Positions 37,060-49,118 are shown, numbered from the stretch's first letter. The stretch is 64,000 nucleotides of DNA from Spirodela intermedia (GCA_902729315.2 LR746274.1:1116001-1180000), one strand, 5' to 3'. Program-made: numbers and translations. Notes: a model not told the origin generated them from the letters alone.

Positions 37060-37900
37060 ATTATTCTAAATGCTCTAGTTTGTAAGATCAAAGTCAATAA
37101 TGAGCAAATTGACATTAAAGAAAAATTTATTTGAGTTACACATGTTAGATAAAGATGATTTTACATCTCATATTAATTATTTTAATTAATTGTTGAATGA
37201 CTTACTTCATATGAAATCAGATTTTTCTAATAAAAAAAAAGTTATTATTCTACTTATTTCTCTTTTTTATTCATATGATCATCTTGTTACGACCTTATTG
37301 TATGGTAGTGCAGCACCAATTTTTTAAGATGTTATTAACTCATTGATGGAATATTATCATCGAAAGAAGAAATATTGGTGAGGCTCATGGTGAAGGTTTA
37401 TATGTGAATGGTAGAATAGAATGTGAAAGATAGAAGGAGAAGCGATCATCAAGAGATAAGAAAAGTTGATATAAGTCATAGATAAATTAGTTGAAAAATT
37501 AAAGTTGTCACAAGTGTCATGAAAAGGGACACTTGTGAAGAAATTATTTCAAGAATTGGAATGATAAGGCAACAAAAGGTGAATCTAGTTCGACTAATGT
37601 TGTGAAGGTTGATGATAGAGAAGATGGTGGTCTGTTTTAATCTTGTTACAGTTGAGGAGTTGTCGAACACATGAATTCTTGATATTGGTTGTTTTTATCA
37701 TGTGTCATAATGTTGACTAGCTTGACTCACATAGGAGTGTAATAGGAGTTCTATGAGAAACAATGTAACTTGCAAAGTTGTTGGCATTGACTCAATGAAG
37801 GTTTGAATATTTGATGAAGTGATCTGAGAGCTTGGAAATATTTGTCATGTTCTAATATTGCATCAGAATTTAATTTCACTTAGAGTATGGGAAGCGAATA
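37060..37900 (+). mobile_element. Copia gag-protease fragment
   Basis: The broken plus-strand translation gives LTLKKNLFELHMLDKDDFTS, LLYGSAAPIF, EYYHRKKKYW, then a zinc-knuckle-like CHKCHEKGHL and later HIGV and IASEFNFT-like pieces, in the order copia Gag, CCHC knuckle, protease. Several stops occur. It begins within the 3' flank of extensin C and ends near the foldback element. Its gag is of a different lineage from the copia at 24.5 kb. Confidence 0.65.
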
Positions 37901-38129
37901 GATGTCATGATGTGCACTTGTCATTGTGTTTAAATACATATTATTTAATTATATTTATAGCTAAAACTTAATAAAATACTAGTATAGAAGTAAGTCTCAA
38001 GTCAAACACAAAGAGACTGATTAATCCATCTTGAAAACTAATTTAGTTTATATATAAAATAATTTTAATATTTTATTAATATTAAATGGAAATAATAAAA
38101 TAGAAAGGTGAAGTGAGAAGAATAAAGGA

Positions 38130-40340
38130 AGGGAAGCAAAGAAAAAGGAGTAAAAGAAAGAAGAGAGAGCTCTCATGAGAGAGAGAAGGGATCAGATCTC
38201 TCGTGAAGGGTAGAGAAAGAGAGAGGAGGAAAGAAATCTCATGTGAGATGGAGAGAGAGAAAGAGAAGGAGATTAATCGAGAGGGAGGGAGAGAAAGAGA
38301 GACATCTCACAAAAGATAGAGAGAAAAGAGAGGTCTCACGAGAAAAAGAGAGAGAGAAATAAGATGAAAATAAAGGAAGAGAGAAATATAGTCAACTTAT
38401 TTTCACAATGACCATTATTCTCGGATGAATGTGTGCTTGAGGATTCACACACATGACATGAGGTCAGCCGTGAATGTCTCCACATTATTTTAACTATTGA
38501 ACACTCATTAATCAACCTTTAATCTTAGTGATTTCACGTTCAAAAATAAAAAAATACTCATTATTCGTGGAACGCCGAAAATGTAAATACATAGAGAAGA
38601 TTCAACTACAAAAATTAATAGAAAATAAGTTGAAAATGATCATAGTTTACTCTCAGATGAGTTTCGGAGGATTTAGAAGAAGAACGAAGATCATTCATTA
38701 AGTTTTGAATTAGTTCTACTCATTTCAATCAAAATGTGCATGGAATGAAAATAACTTGCTGTAAAATGTAAATAAATGACAAAAAAAGATAAGTAAATGC
38801 TGAAAGTAAGAAATAAAATATTGCTCAAATTTAGTCTGCCTCCTAGGCAATTGGAGACACTAGTGTGACAACTTGGTTTCATTCAAATGTGTCACATCAC
38901 GTTGGAAGTTTTAGAAATATCATCTAGAGGTGCTATGATGCTTACTAGAGAGATTCGCTGAAAGAGGGGTCGACCACACTATCATCGTCGTCTGGGGGGA
39001 GTAGGAAAGAGTTGACCACTCATCAGAGACCTTGAGTTCAATCGTGGGAGGAAGGAATGAGCTTGCCAATCATTGGAGACGTTGATCATACAAAAAGAGG
39101 GAAGAATGGATGCTTATTTTCGTGTTAACTATCGAGATTTTAAAGATAATCAATAATGTTTATTTTACCAGATAATAATTAATTATTATCTTTATATCCC
39201 TAACGATGATACGTGTGAGAGCTGAAGTTCTCGGTATCATGGCCTTTCGTGAGTTGCTAGATCAGATGTGCTTGGTCACGTGGCGCGCTGAGCGACATAG
39301 GATAAACTTGCCACAAACTACTACTCAGCACTCCACGTGACCAAACTCCTTTGATCTAGTGGCTCCTAAAGTGCCACGATACTAGGAACTTAAGCTTTTG
39401 CATGTATTACCATTAGGGATATAAAGACAATAATTGATTATTATCTAGCAAAATAGATATTATCGATTATCTTTAAAATCCCGATCTTTGGCGATTGACA
39501 AGTTTGTTCCTTTCTCCCCCAACTGCACTCAAGGCCTCCAGCGAGTGGTCAGCTCTTTCTTTCTCCTCCCAAACGATGGTGACAGTGTGGTCAACCTCTT
39601 GGATCATTCTGACAAGTGACATAACACTTTCAAATGACACTTCTGTGACTTTCGACGTGACGTAGCACATCTAGACAAAGCCGAGCCGCCACACCAATGT
39701 CTCTAATTGTCTAGGAGGTAGATTAAACTTGGCTAATGATTTATTTCTGCTTTTAATATTTACTTATTGACTTTTGTTATTTATTTATATTTTATGACAA
39801 GTTATTTTAGTTTCATGCACATTTCAATTGAAATGAGTAAAACTATTTCAAAACTTGATGAATGATCTTCATTCTTCTTTTGAATCCTTTCAAACTCATC
39901 TGAGATTAAGTTGAGATTATTTTCAACTTATTTTCTATTGATTTTTGTAGTCAAATCTCAATGTATTCATGTTCTTGGTATTTTACAAATAATAGTTATT
40001 CTTCTATTTTTAAATGTGAAAATCACCAAAATGAAAAATTGCTTAATGATCATTGAACTGTTAAAACAATGTGGAGACATTCATGACTGACCTCATGTCA
40101 TGTGTGTGAATCTTCGAGCACACATTCGTAAATGGTCTCTCGTGACCGTATCTCTCTCTTTCTTCATTTTCATCTTATTTCTCTCTCTCCATCTCTTGTG
40201 AAACCTCTCTTCTCTCTCTGTCTCTCGTGAGATCTTCTCCTTTTCTCTCCCTCTCTCTTGATTGATCTCCCTCTCTTTCCTTCTCTTTCTCTCTCGTGAG
40301 ACTTTTCTCTCTCTTCATCTCAATGAGATTTCACATGAGA
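38130..40340. mobile_element. Large foldback/palindromic element, arms ~1.0-1.15 kb
   Basis: The left arm, about 38130-39295, recurs as reverse complement at about 39325-40340. Matching landmarks are: GAGA-rich 38150-38370 against TCTC-rich 40140-40330; CACACACATGACATGAGGTC (38448) against GACCTCATGTCATGTGTGTG (40090); GAAGATCATTCATTAAGTTT against AAACTTGATGAATGATCTTC (39850); and GCTTGGTCACGTGG (39269) against CCACGTGACCAAACTC (39331). The centre is a spacer of roughly 30 bases. No transposase frame is visible. The outer ends carry no obvious target duplication, so a foldback transposon or a head-to-head LTR pair are both possible. Confidence 0.8.
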
Positions 40341-40379
40341 TTTTCACCAAGCTGAAAATAATTTAAGAAGTGTTAAATA

Positions 40380-40970
40380 ACTAATCATTTGTTTGTTCTT
40401 ATGGGACAAAAGAACAAGAACATGTCATTGACAAGTCAATGTCCAACAAAGAGTTGATTCATCCAACACTATGACATTTGACGTAAGAACAAATAATAGG
40501 ACTTAAGGAAATTTCAAACCACAACAAGGATACAAAAATGACTTATATTGTATGCATTGCAATTTTAGAGGTCATATTGTGGACAAATGCTACAAGTTAC
40601 ATGGATATCCACTAAGGTATAAGTCAAAAAATAAATATTGTGAGGTCAACGTCAATCAAATCTCCTAAAGTTTAGACTCTAACAATTAAGCATAATATGT
40701 AGAAGAGATTAGAAGCTTAGTAGATGCTTTTACTAAACCTCTTCCCTCTCCTCATTTGTCCCTTTTATTGTCCAAGATGGCTGTTAAGAATATGTACAGC
40801 ACATATTGAGGGGGGAGTCTTAGGTATTAGGTTCCTCTGTATGTGAGTGAGAACAATGTAAACTTGTGTATAATATTCACTTTAATATGAAACGAATTGA
40901 AGGTTTTTCTTTCACTCCATTTTTCCCCTTTTCTCCTCTATAGGCAATAGCTTTTGGATGGACCAATTCT
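40380..40970 (+). mobile_element. Internally deleted copia remnant
   Basis: A Gag zinc knuckle (CIHCNFRGHIVDKCYKLHGY) is followed after only ~100 bases by the C-terminal polymerase end (LVDAFTKPLPSPHLSLLLSK). Then comes a polypurine-like tract GAGGGGGGAG and an LTR-like start (about 40817). Protease, integrase and most of RT are missing, so the element is a deletion derivative. Confidence 0.65.
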
Positions 40971-41027
40971 CTTTCGTCCACATCTACCTGAAGCCAAGAT
41001 GGATGTAATACACATCAAGGATAGTGG

Positions 41028-41114
41028 TGATGATGAGGGGGTGGGAGTGGGAGGGAATTCCAAAGGACGTTCATGGTCGTGGGTATCAATTCTGCTTTAA
41101 AAGTAAGAATCATT
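41028..41114 (+). pseudogene. B3GALT copy D, orphan exon-2 fragment
   Basis: About 90 bases match exon 2 of the 5' fragments (GTGGGAGGGAATTCCAAAGG, GTTCATGGTCGTGGGTATCA, ATTCTGCTTT) up to the same copia junction (TGACTTG, then TGTTTGAACATGGAGG). No exon 1 precedes it. It is the left flank of another copy of the exon-2 copia insertion. Confidence 0.75.
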
Positions 41115-41990
41115 GTGACTTGTGTTTGAACATGGAGGTTAATCTCCTATTGGGCCCTATGGGCTCCAAGGGGCACTTTGACGAGTAGAGTAAATCCAAT
41201 GTGGTCTATTATTATCATCTCCTTCTCCCTCTCCTAGATTACATTTTGTATCAGATTTCCATGGTGCAAGAAGTGAGAAATGAGGAGAGAAATGAGGACT
41301 CTCCAATCATCAAGAACTGGTATTTTAGCCTTTGGGTTGAGGTTATCCTAGGCTTTCGATCACATGTACTTTGTGAATTCAGTTCAAAAGAAAGAGTGGG
41401 AACCATGGCTTGATGTAAAGGAATGTCAATACTGACATGATCAATGGAAGAGACTTCATATTTTAGAAGATGAAGATAGAGGATTATTTATTTCAAAAGA
41501 AGTTCTATCTATGACTTCGTGATTTGAAATTGGATAATATGTCTGAAAAAGATTGGGAGCTGATGGACAGGCAAATTTTCTAAGAAGTTTGTTTGATCTT
41601 AGTTAGAAATATTACATTTAACATTCTAAATGAGAAGGTTATAACAAGACATGATGGCTCTCTCAAATAGGTTTGATAAGTTAACAACATCAAATAAGGT
41701 GTATTTCATGCATTGTCACTTCAATTTGAAGATCAAAGAAGATACATACATTGTACATCACATTTATGATTCCAATTTGATAATCAGCAAGTTGAGTTCT
41801 ATGGAGTTTGATTGCGATGATTAAATCACAGCATTTATTCTACTATCTTCTTTACCCAATAATGAGCCACGATACTTACTGTCATCAATTATTTAAGTTA
41901 AAGAAAATTGAAATTGGATGAAGCATGTGACCTGATTTTAAGAGAGTATATTTATAGGAGATGGTCACGTAGTTAGTGTCTTACAATCAC
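41115..41990 (+). mobile_element. Copia 5' LTR and gag, same insertion family as copies C and G
   Basis: Short LTR (41115-41310), a primer-binding-like AACTGGTATTTTAGCC at about 41315-41330, then gag with MKIEDYLFQKKFYL, LDNMSEKDWELMDRQ, LEILHLTF and HLQFEDQ-like pieces in broken frames. It aligns with 57453-58270. Confidence 0.7.
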
Positions 41991-43170
41991 TAGGACTCCA
42001 GTTGGTGTCTATGAACCTTCATTATTTTCAGATTCTCCATTCGTATTGTTCCATTACAATACAAGGCATCCAAAGACTGCTGGCAACCTTCAAATCATCT
42101 GTTGAGTCGTACTACCCACCCATGGATTCAGAAATTTGCCCAAAAAATATTGTACTTCTTTATTGTTTTACTTACTCAAAAAGTCATCCAAGAAACTACA
42201 TTGGAGAACACCTCATCGTAAAGAACAATGATACAAGCCATAATACCTCTAAGTAGTAAACTTACGATGTTCATACAAAGATGAAAGATTCAATGCCCCT
42301 GATATAAAAATGAAACTGAAGAAGCCGTAAAAAGGTCACTAACATAAAAGTTTAAGATGATATTTTTAAACAAGGGTGTATAATCTAAGCTCTCACAGAA
42401 AGTTCCTTGTTCATAAAAAAATCGATGCATTCATATAATGTCATACATGAGAATGTTCTCGACATACGCATTTCAGGGGTTAGGGCTTCAATGCACAACA
42501 AGTATGAATGACTTATTACCACTTTCTCTTTCCCAGAAATATCTTTCAGTTCCTCTTCAGTCAATGAAGAAAAAATTGATCCAGCCGTGTTCCTTGTTCA
42601 GAATACAAGGCCCTTGGTTATGGAAACCTAACTTCTATCTTGTCAGCATCGAGTACAAAAAAATTCGATCCACTTTCTTCAACCAAATGAACCTCTCACT
42701 TTATCTCAGGTTAATGCACAGTTCCCCATTCAAAAGACATGGGAAATTTGAGGCAAATGTTCCAGAATGTATTCGTCTACTGCTCATGGGAAAGACATGA
42801 GCAGCCGATGTTCATAAGTTATCATTGCATAACCGTGGAATCTTTACTGCCAAAATTAAACTCTAGCAGTAAGCAAATGATACAAATAATGCTTGCAGTG
42901 CATGAAAGGAGAACAAAGGAGTTAAATACGCTTAGAATATGAGATGTCACCGAGGGGGAGGAGAGAGCAAATTTTACAAAAATAACGACGTATGTGAGGA
43001 AAGTGATCCGCTTTGCTAAGAATGTGGATTCTTCTAAAATCTTGGAAGTTGAGCCACCCTATCTGGGGAATATGCTGTAGACCCATCATGTCTTAATAGG
43101 TCCAGACAACCAACGGCCAAATTAGGTTTTCTAGCCAAACAGTTCCAGTGATGAGAAGGGGATGAGAACC
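41991..43170. other. Unassigned interval below the dehydrogenase exons
   Basis: Open frames of 84 and 120 codons occur on the plus strand (42002, 42438), but neither resembles a family I know. If the minus-strand dehydrogenase gene were intact, its third and later exons should lie here or further left. I searched this interval by eye for the conserved NNAG, YCASKWA and NPG motifs and did not find them. Confidence 0.35.
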
Positions 43171-43176
43171 GCATAC

Positions 43177-43582
43177 CTACAATGTCCGGCACCAGGTTCG
43201 TTTCCACGAGAAGCCTCGCCAGATCCCGCACGCGAGCGTCCGAGCTCTACGGCGGAAGCCCAACCGCACCCCCGCGGAACGTAGGGCGACAATCAGTAAT
43301 CCGAACGGAAGAAATCACGCGAGTTGGACGCCGAGAACAAGACGAAACAAAACCCTTACGCACCACATCGACGGTGGAGAAGAAGTGCCTGGGAGCGGCA
43401 GCTCCCGCCGGAGTGACGGCGGCGACCTCCGCCTGGAGGGATTGGACCTTCTCTTGGGAACGCGCGCAGCCGACGACGGTGTGGCCTCTCCTTGCCATCT
43501 CCAGGGCCAGCACCTTCCCCAGCCCTCGGCTCACTCCAGTTATCATCACCGTCTTGGAAGAAGGAGACGCTGCGCCGGCCAT
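43177..43582 (-). pseudogene. Short-chain dehydrogenase, pterin aldehyde reductase-like, exons 1-2 only
   Basis: Exon 1 (43582-43364) encodes MAGAASPSSKTVMITGVSRG and on through GHTVVGCARSQEK to HFFSTVDV. TGVSRGLG at residues 15-22 is the SDR nucleotide-binding motif, and Arg41 after the second strand favours NADPH. Exon 2 (43246-43177) encodes SSDARVRDLARLLVETNLVP then DIV and ends at a GTATGC donor. Both match plant NADPH-dependent pterin aldehyde reductase, which recycles oxidised folate breakdown products in the cytosol. The catalytic Ser-Tyr-Lys exons are not found downstream, where B3GALT/copia DNA begins at 41 kb. Either the gene is truncated or its remaining exons were displaced beyond recognition. 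Confidence 0.75.
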
Positions 43583-43710
43583 GGTAGCCCCAGTCGACCG
43601 GTCTCCCTTTCCACTGCGCTCCTTCTCCGCTGCCCTCGCCGCCGAGCCTCCCTGCCGCCTCTGACGACCTCCCGTCCTCTGGTTTGCGCGGCAAAACACG
43701 ATGATAGACC

Positions 43711-43985
43711 TCCTCCAACGTCACTTTTTTCTCCACATGACAGATATCTGACGGTAAACCTCTCCGATCTTCCGCCATAAAAAAAAAGCCCCATGATTCA
43801 GGCCCCCAATTTTTATTTAATTCTAGAACTCACTAATCTTAATAGTTTTACTAAAATTACCCATAAAATAATAAATTATATTGAAGACCAGATGAAAATC
43901 CTCCAACGTCACTTTTTTCTCCACTTAGCAGACATCCGGTCAAAGCCTACTGCTTCAGGCCCTTCAATTTTATTTAATGAAAAAC
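43711..43985. repeat. Local imperfect direct repeat
   Basis: CCTCCAACGTCACTTTTTTC followed by TCCACATGACAGATATC-GG and TTCAGGCCCCCAATTTTTAT (43711-43820) recurs at about 43898-43982 with small gaps. It lies just upstream of the dehydrogenase start codon and could include its promoter. Between 43990 and 44490 I see no gene. Confidence 0.65.
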
Positions 43986-44490
43986 CCATTAATTACTTAA
44001 AAGACCACAACAAAATTATTAATTCAAAGGCATTCAAAACGAGACTTAAAAATAAAGAAATACACATATATTATTACTTTACTATTATTCAATTTATATT
44101 ATACATTGTAATGTTTGATTGGCCCACAGGGCTGGGACCGAGAACCCAATTTCTGGGCTCACATGGGCCACAAGACTGGGCCATGGTCAAATCCCCCTAG
44201 CTTGGGCCGACTAGCCCCTCTTGAGACCACCAGTCTGGGGCAGGGAGGTCCCCCCATATTGGGAGCCCAAGGATAAAAACGCTTTTTACTAATTGAATAA
44301 ATACGAGGGTTTTTTATACTTCATTACATGTCGCGGGTGTTATAAATAAAAATCATCATCGCCCAACCCCTGTCAGTGTAGCCGCATTGAAGACGGGTGC
44401 CCAATCCAGTGAAGCACGTATCAAGGTACAAAAGTTTACATACGCACCCTGAGAATAGCCAAAATTGCTTCAATGTGTCAGGTTGTCTTC

Positions 44491-47342
44491 CTAGGCCAGA
44501 TCTTCGTGATAGAGGTGAAGGCCAAGCCCGAGGCGAGCGCAGGCCCGTCGGAAGGCCATTGCTTCGGCCTTCTGCACAGGATCCCCATAGCTTGTGTCGT
44601 CCACAGATGCTGTTCCAGTGGATTCCCGATAAATCTGGAAGCCATTCATCAGGCAAAGAAGAATCTTTTTATGGAAAAATTGATTCAAGCAATAATGTGA
44701 ACTCATGAGATGGATAAACCACATTTGTCTTAAAATATCGATGGCAGTAAGAAGATGAACCCATGATATCAGATGCAGAAGATCTGACGAGTGGCGAATT
44801 ATGGTGGATTAGAAAGCGATGAAACGGATCAAATCTGGAACTCATTCGTCAGATGGAGCACATATTTCTTCTAAAAAAACCGATGGCAGTGGTGAGATAA
44901 GCTCGCGAGTTGAGCATGTGGAGGATCTAACTAGTTCATTCACCGATGTTGGTGTGTAGTTCATGATTAATTAAATTGATCTGAAAAGGATTCCGGAGAA
45001 TTAAATCAATTAAAAGTTGTAAATTCAGGCAATGATGGAATAAATAAATGGGTTTTTAGATCTTAGTCAGCTGTTACAGCACCCCTGTTTGGTGCTGCTG
45101 GGATCACACCTTCAAGATCCATCTCTTCTTCAGGCAGCAAAAATACAGAAAGAAGATCTGTCCAAGAACAACTAGATTCTACTCTTGAAACGTCCTATTG
45201 TTGATCAACACAATGAAAGAAGACGGTGAAGCCATGCTTCTTTTGTCAATAATATACATGTCAACATATGAGACATCCAATCTAATCTTTGACATTTAAA
45301 AGAACCCTACGTCACAATTTTGAAGCTATTAGCTGATAAGATGAAGATGACAGAACGCGTCTTAAGAGTGGATAGCACAAGGACAATTATTTTTGAAAAG
45401 AAATGATAGAATTATACACGGGAGAGAAATAAGCCTGCATAATTCCAATGTACAGAATTATAAATAAAAATTAATACAGAGTCTGCGAATGGTTTACAGA
45501 AACATTAACTGAGCTCAGAAAATACCTCCGCATCAGTTCCATAGAGAGTCACACGGTAGATGACTGATACTGACTTGCCATCAGCTGAATACGTGATGCT
45601 TCTAACCTCACCTGACCATTCTACAAACCCAAGAAAGAAAAATTAACCGACAGTCTCCTATTGAGCAACTGGGACAAGAAGAAGAAGAAAAAGAAGCACC
45701 CGGGGCCTGCATATTCATAATCCGATTCACAATATGCCTGCAAGAAAGTGAGGAAGAAAATGAACTTAGTAGTAGCAGAAAGTTTCACACGAGAAAGAAA
45801 CAATCGAAATAATAATACACAGAAAGAGTAATAATCAACTACGTAAAACTCTCTGATCAAGACAATTTTCCTAGTTGACATTTCAAGAAAAAAAAAAAAC
45901 AAAGAAAATGCGAGTTCATGAATGATTCAAAAATCAAAGATCATCACACATTAATAAGAGTTTATTTGATCTCGTGGGTGCCTGATCAGTAGAAGAGGAT
46001 GGGCTCAAAAGGTATTAGGCTCCCTTAGAGAGAAAGATCAAGCAAAAATAAGGCAGTTTAAAAATAATTTAATTAATAGGGTAATATATCTACCAAGGCA
46101 CTGTGAATGATAAGTGGCATAAAGGGGGAGAGAAAGCGAGAGAGATGAGCTACGTCGATTGGTGATATTGAAGGTGTTGGGGAGGGCCAGAGAATGAAAA
46201 TGATAGAATAAAAAGCATGCAACTGATAGTTATGATAGCCATTGTCAGCAATGTGGCATCCGTCAATCTCCACTGACCTTCTGACAAAACTTTCTTATCA
46301 AACGGCAAATCTAACATTCTAAAGGAGGAAATCTCCATGAAAATGTGGCATATGCGGTAGATGTTCTCTCTAGTTCTATAGCACGGTTGGAAGTGATCAT
46401 AGAAAATCCTCCAAAGACCTTCCACAAGTTGCCCGTAGGTGACTTGTAGTTCAAAGGGATCAACGCTATCTACTCAATCTCCTCTTTCAAAAAGAATGCG
46501 TCAAGAATTTAGAACCACCGGCGAATTAGTTCTCAATGGAATACACATGAGGGTCATATACAGAGTTTAAAGGACGCGCTTCAACAGCTTCTAAGGCCAT
46601 TACCACAGCCAAATACTTAGTTCTATGATAACGGAAGATAGACGCATTTGCTCCATGAAACTGAGACCTGTGTCTGGTGCGCTAGGTTATCTAATGCCCT
46701 GGAAATCGTTCTATTATCCGCTGAAACTTCAAATGAGAGTTGCCTAGGTCAATCCCAAGCTCACAATCATTTTACCGTCCCCTTCACATACCTAAGGCAC
46801 TCTTCAAAATCCTCCCCTCTTCGCGCAGGCATCAAATGCGGTATCACAAAACTTCCCCCAGAGCTCTCTCTAGCCGAAAGGAGCATTAATCCACAAACAA
46901 TGTGCCAAACTATGGAGATATTCGGCGGAAATTGGACGTGAGCACATCCGAAAAGTCATACACTGACAGGAAAAGCCGCAAAAAACTATGGATGCATACA
47001 TAGCAGAGGCCAGAAAGAAAATGACGGTCGTACGTCAAAAAATTGCAGCAATGAAGAGGGTAAAGCATCTACGATTCCGAACCAGGGGACGTATTTGACT
47101 TCCGTGCCGTCTTCCACGCGAACCTTGATGACGGACTCAGGGACTCGCTTGCTGAGTTCTCGCAGGACCTCAGCGAGGGGCCGGCTGATTCCCGACGTCG
47201 GGATCTCCTCCTCGATCACCTCGGGGGGAGAAGGCCGACCTCTGGCCGCCAAAATCCGGGTGCCGGCGAAGGTCGATGCATTCCTCGACGGAGGGTTAGC
47301 CATCGTCATCCTCGAGAGGATCCTTCTAGCGTAAGAAGCCAT
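44491..47342 (-). CDS. ODB1: RAD52-like organellar DNA-binding protein (ODB1-like), 4 exons, intact
   Basis: Exons on the minus strand: 47342-47083, 45737-45700, 45620-45526, 44634-44491. All have GT donors and AG acceptors and sum to 537 bases (178 aa, close to the Arabidopsis protein's length). Exon 1 gives MASYARRILSRMTMA, an Arg-rich, acid-free start suited to mitochondrial import, then SGISRPLAEVLRELSKRVPE and VRVEDGTEVKYVPW. The 38-base exon 2 gives HIVNRIMNMQAP. Exon 3 gives EWSGEVRSITYSADGKSVSV and YRVTLYGTDAE. Exon 4 gives IYRESTGTASVDDTSYGDPV, QKAEAMAFRRACARLGLGLH and ends LYHEDLA. Plant RAD52-like/ODB proteins bind single-stranded DNA and promote annealing and recombination in mitochondria, plastids or nucleus. 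The start at 47342 is preferred over an upstream in-frame Met at 47405. It is divergent from B3GALT copy E. Confidence 0.92.
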
Positions 47343-47575
47343 GGGCGAGCCGAGCTGAGCACTTCTTGTTGAAGGCAGTGGGAGTTTATGAAAAACCTCG
47401 GACACCGATGGTTATTGCCACCTTTGGTGAGCATTAGCAATCTATGACCTCAACTCCTTTCGCCATCAGCCGACTGTCCATCTGCCAGGCCACATACCAT
47501 CTTGCTCTTCCACGTGGCAATGGGACTTACGGACCACTGGGCCTCCATCAAGCCCAGCGCCAAGACAGAGAAAGA

Positions 47576-47577
<2 letters not shown>

Positions 47578-47611
<34 letters not shown>
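47578..47611. repeat. (GA)n microsatellite between ODB1 and B3GALT copy E
   Basis: About 17 GA units in the divergent intergenic region, equivalent to 9266-9317 in copy A. Confidence 0.95.
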
Positions 47612-47613
<2 letters not shown>

Positions 47614-47955
47614 CTGGCTACTCATATTTTTCTTTATCGTCTTTATTTTAAAATAAAATATAGAAAAAAGAAAATGATTAAAGGGCCGGGTTGAGGTTTA
47701 TACTCTAAAGGGGCCATACATCTGTGTACCTAAAGACAGGTACTAAATAAAAAGGATATAATTCTATTTAGAAAAAGTATTATGGTCGTTAAGCGGGGTG
47801 CGCCTGGGCTGCATGACTCAACTGCCCCGTGGCCCTACCCTCCCCCTCCCCAGCCCTTCATCCCCCGTGGCCCCTCTCTCTCTCACACCATCTGTCTATC
47901 TTTATCTCTATCTCCCTCTCTCTCAACCCTGTCGCCAGCAAGAGCTGGGAGAACC

Positions 47956-47959
<4 letters not shown>

Positions 47960-48012
<53 letters not shown>
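47960..48012. repeat. (CT)n microsatellite
   Basis: About 25 CT units just upstream of B3GALT copy E exon 1. The equivalent tract in copy A near 9630-9647 is only about nine units long. Confidence 0.9.
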
Positions 48013-48191
48013 GTTTATCTGGGATGACCTTCAATCAGCAGGGGTTTTTAATGTGTTACCCTGAAAGCTTCAAATAACTCTTACAGAGGAAGTGAACCAC
48101 GCTGATTATGAGAGCAGAAATACCCTCATCGGCTTCTTCTTGATCCCACCGGAGTAGTCCCGACGCTTCACCACTGGTCTGATACTCGTCC

Positions 48192-48688
48192 ATGGCGGCG
48201 CCGCTGCAGATGGAGAAGAAGCCGCTGGCGAGGGTCCTGCCGGGGAAGGCGGTGGCCACCCTCTGCGCGGTCAGCTTCGTCCTCGGCCGGGTGAACGGCA
48301 TGAAGTGTACGTGGGCTGCATGATGTCCGGACCGGTGCTGTCCCAGGAATATTCATTCCCTCGAGCTTCATCAAGATCCTGGCCAAGAGAGCACCGCACC
48401 GCGGGGAGCCTCGTCTGACCGGGTGAACGGCAGAACAGGGGTGAAGTACCACGGCCCGAGTTCTGGAAGTTCGGCGAAGAAAGGAACAAGTACTGCCGTC
48501 ACGCCACCGGCCAGATCTACGCCATCTCCAAGGACCTCGTTGCCTACATCTCCAACAACTCGTGCGTCCACTCCACATACTTCCCCCTCGTTTCTCTCTC
48601 TCCCTCTCTGACTCTCTCCTCTTTTGCCTGCATTATTGTCTACTCTCTCCTTGCATCTACCTTCTTCGTTTCTCTTTCCCTCCATTCA

Positions 48689-48733
<45 letters not shown>

Positions 48734-49118
48734 GTAAATGGTCCGAGTTCCATACATGCCCATACTACACAGGTACGCGAACGAGGACGTGTCCCTCGGA
48801 TCCTAGCTGATCGGCCTCGACGTCCTCCACGTGGACGAGCGCACCATGTGCTGCGGGACGCCCCCAGGTAGGTACCCCACCTCCCGGTCCATGCAGGCCC
48901 CCGGAATTGGACCCAAAGAGACGAACCCCTACCAATATCTCTCTCATCGCCGCCGCCATTCTCTCTGTAGACTCGAGTGGAAGACGTAGGCGGGGAACAT
49001 TTGCGTGGCCAGTTTTGATTGGTCCTGCTGTGGCGTCTGCAAAGCCGTTGACCATATGAAGGAAGTCCACCGCACGTGCGGCGAGGGCGAGGCGGCCGTC
49101 TGGAACGTGTCTGTCTAA
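48192..49118 (+). pseudogene. B3GALT copy E, internally deleted pseudogene
   Basis: Exon 1 starts MAAPLQMEKKPLARVLPGKA and runs to VSFVLG. A deletion then joins it directly to exon 4 (GTGTACGTGGGCTGCATGAT), so the rest of exon 1, exons 2-3 and the catalytic DDD are lost. Exon 5 has a one-base deletion (CACGGCCCGAG where copy A has CACGAGCCCGAG). Exon 6 has a TAG in GGATCCTAGCTGATC. Exon 7 has a TAG in GACGTAGGCGGGG. The last codons before TAA resemble copy A (WNVSV). It cannot produce a galactosyltransferase. Confidence 0.92.
48690..48733. repeat. (CT)n microsatellite in B3GALT-E intron 5
   Basis: About 21 CT units before the exon 6 acceptor; in copy A this intron is only CT-rich. Confidence 0.9.

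Noticed and set aside
43385-43780. Plus-strand frame of 131 codons opposite the SDR exon
   Set aside because: Antisense of the GC-rich SDR exon 1, which has a clear family match on the minus strand.
46150-46941. Open frames of 91 and 97 codons in ODB1 intron 1
   Set aside because: No recognised domain; they lie inside an intron whose exons join cleanly.
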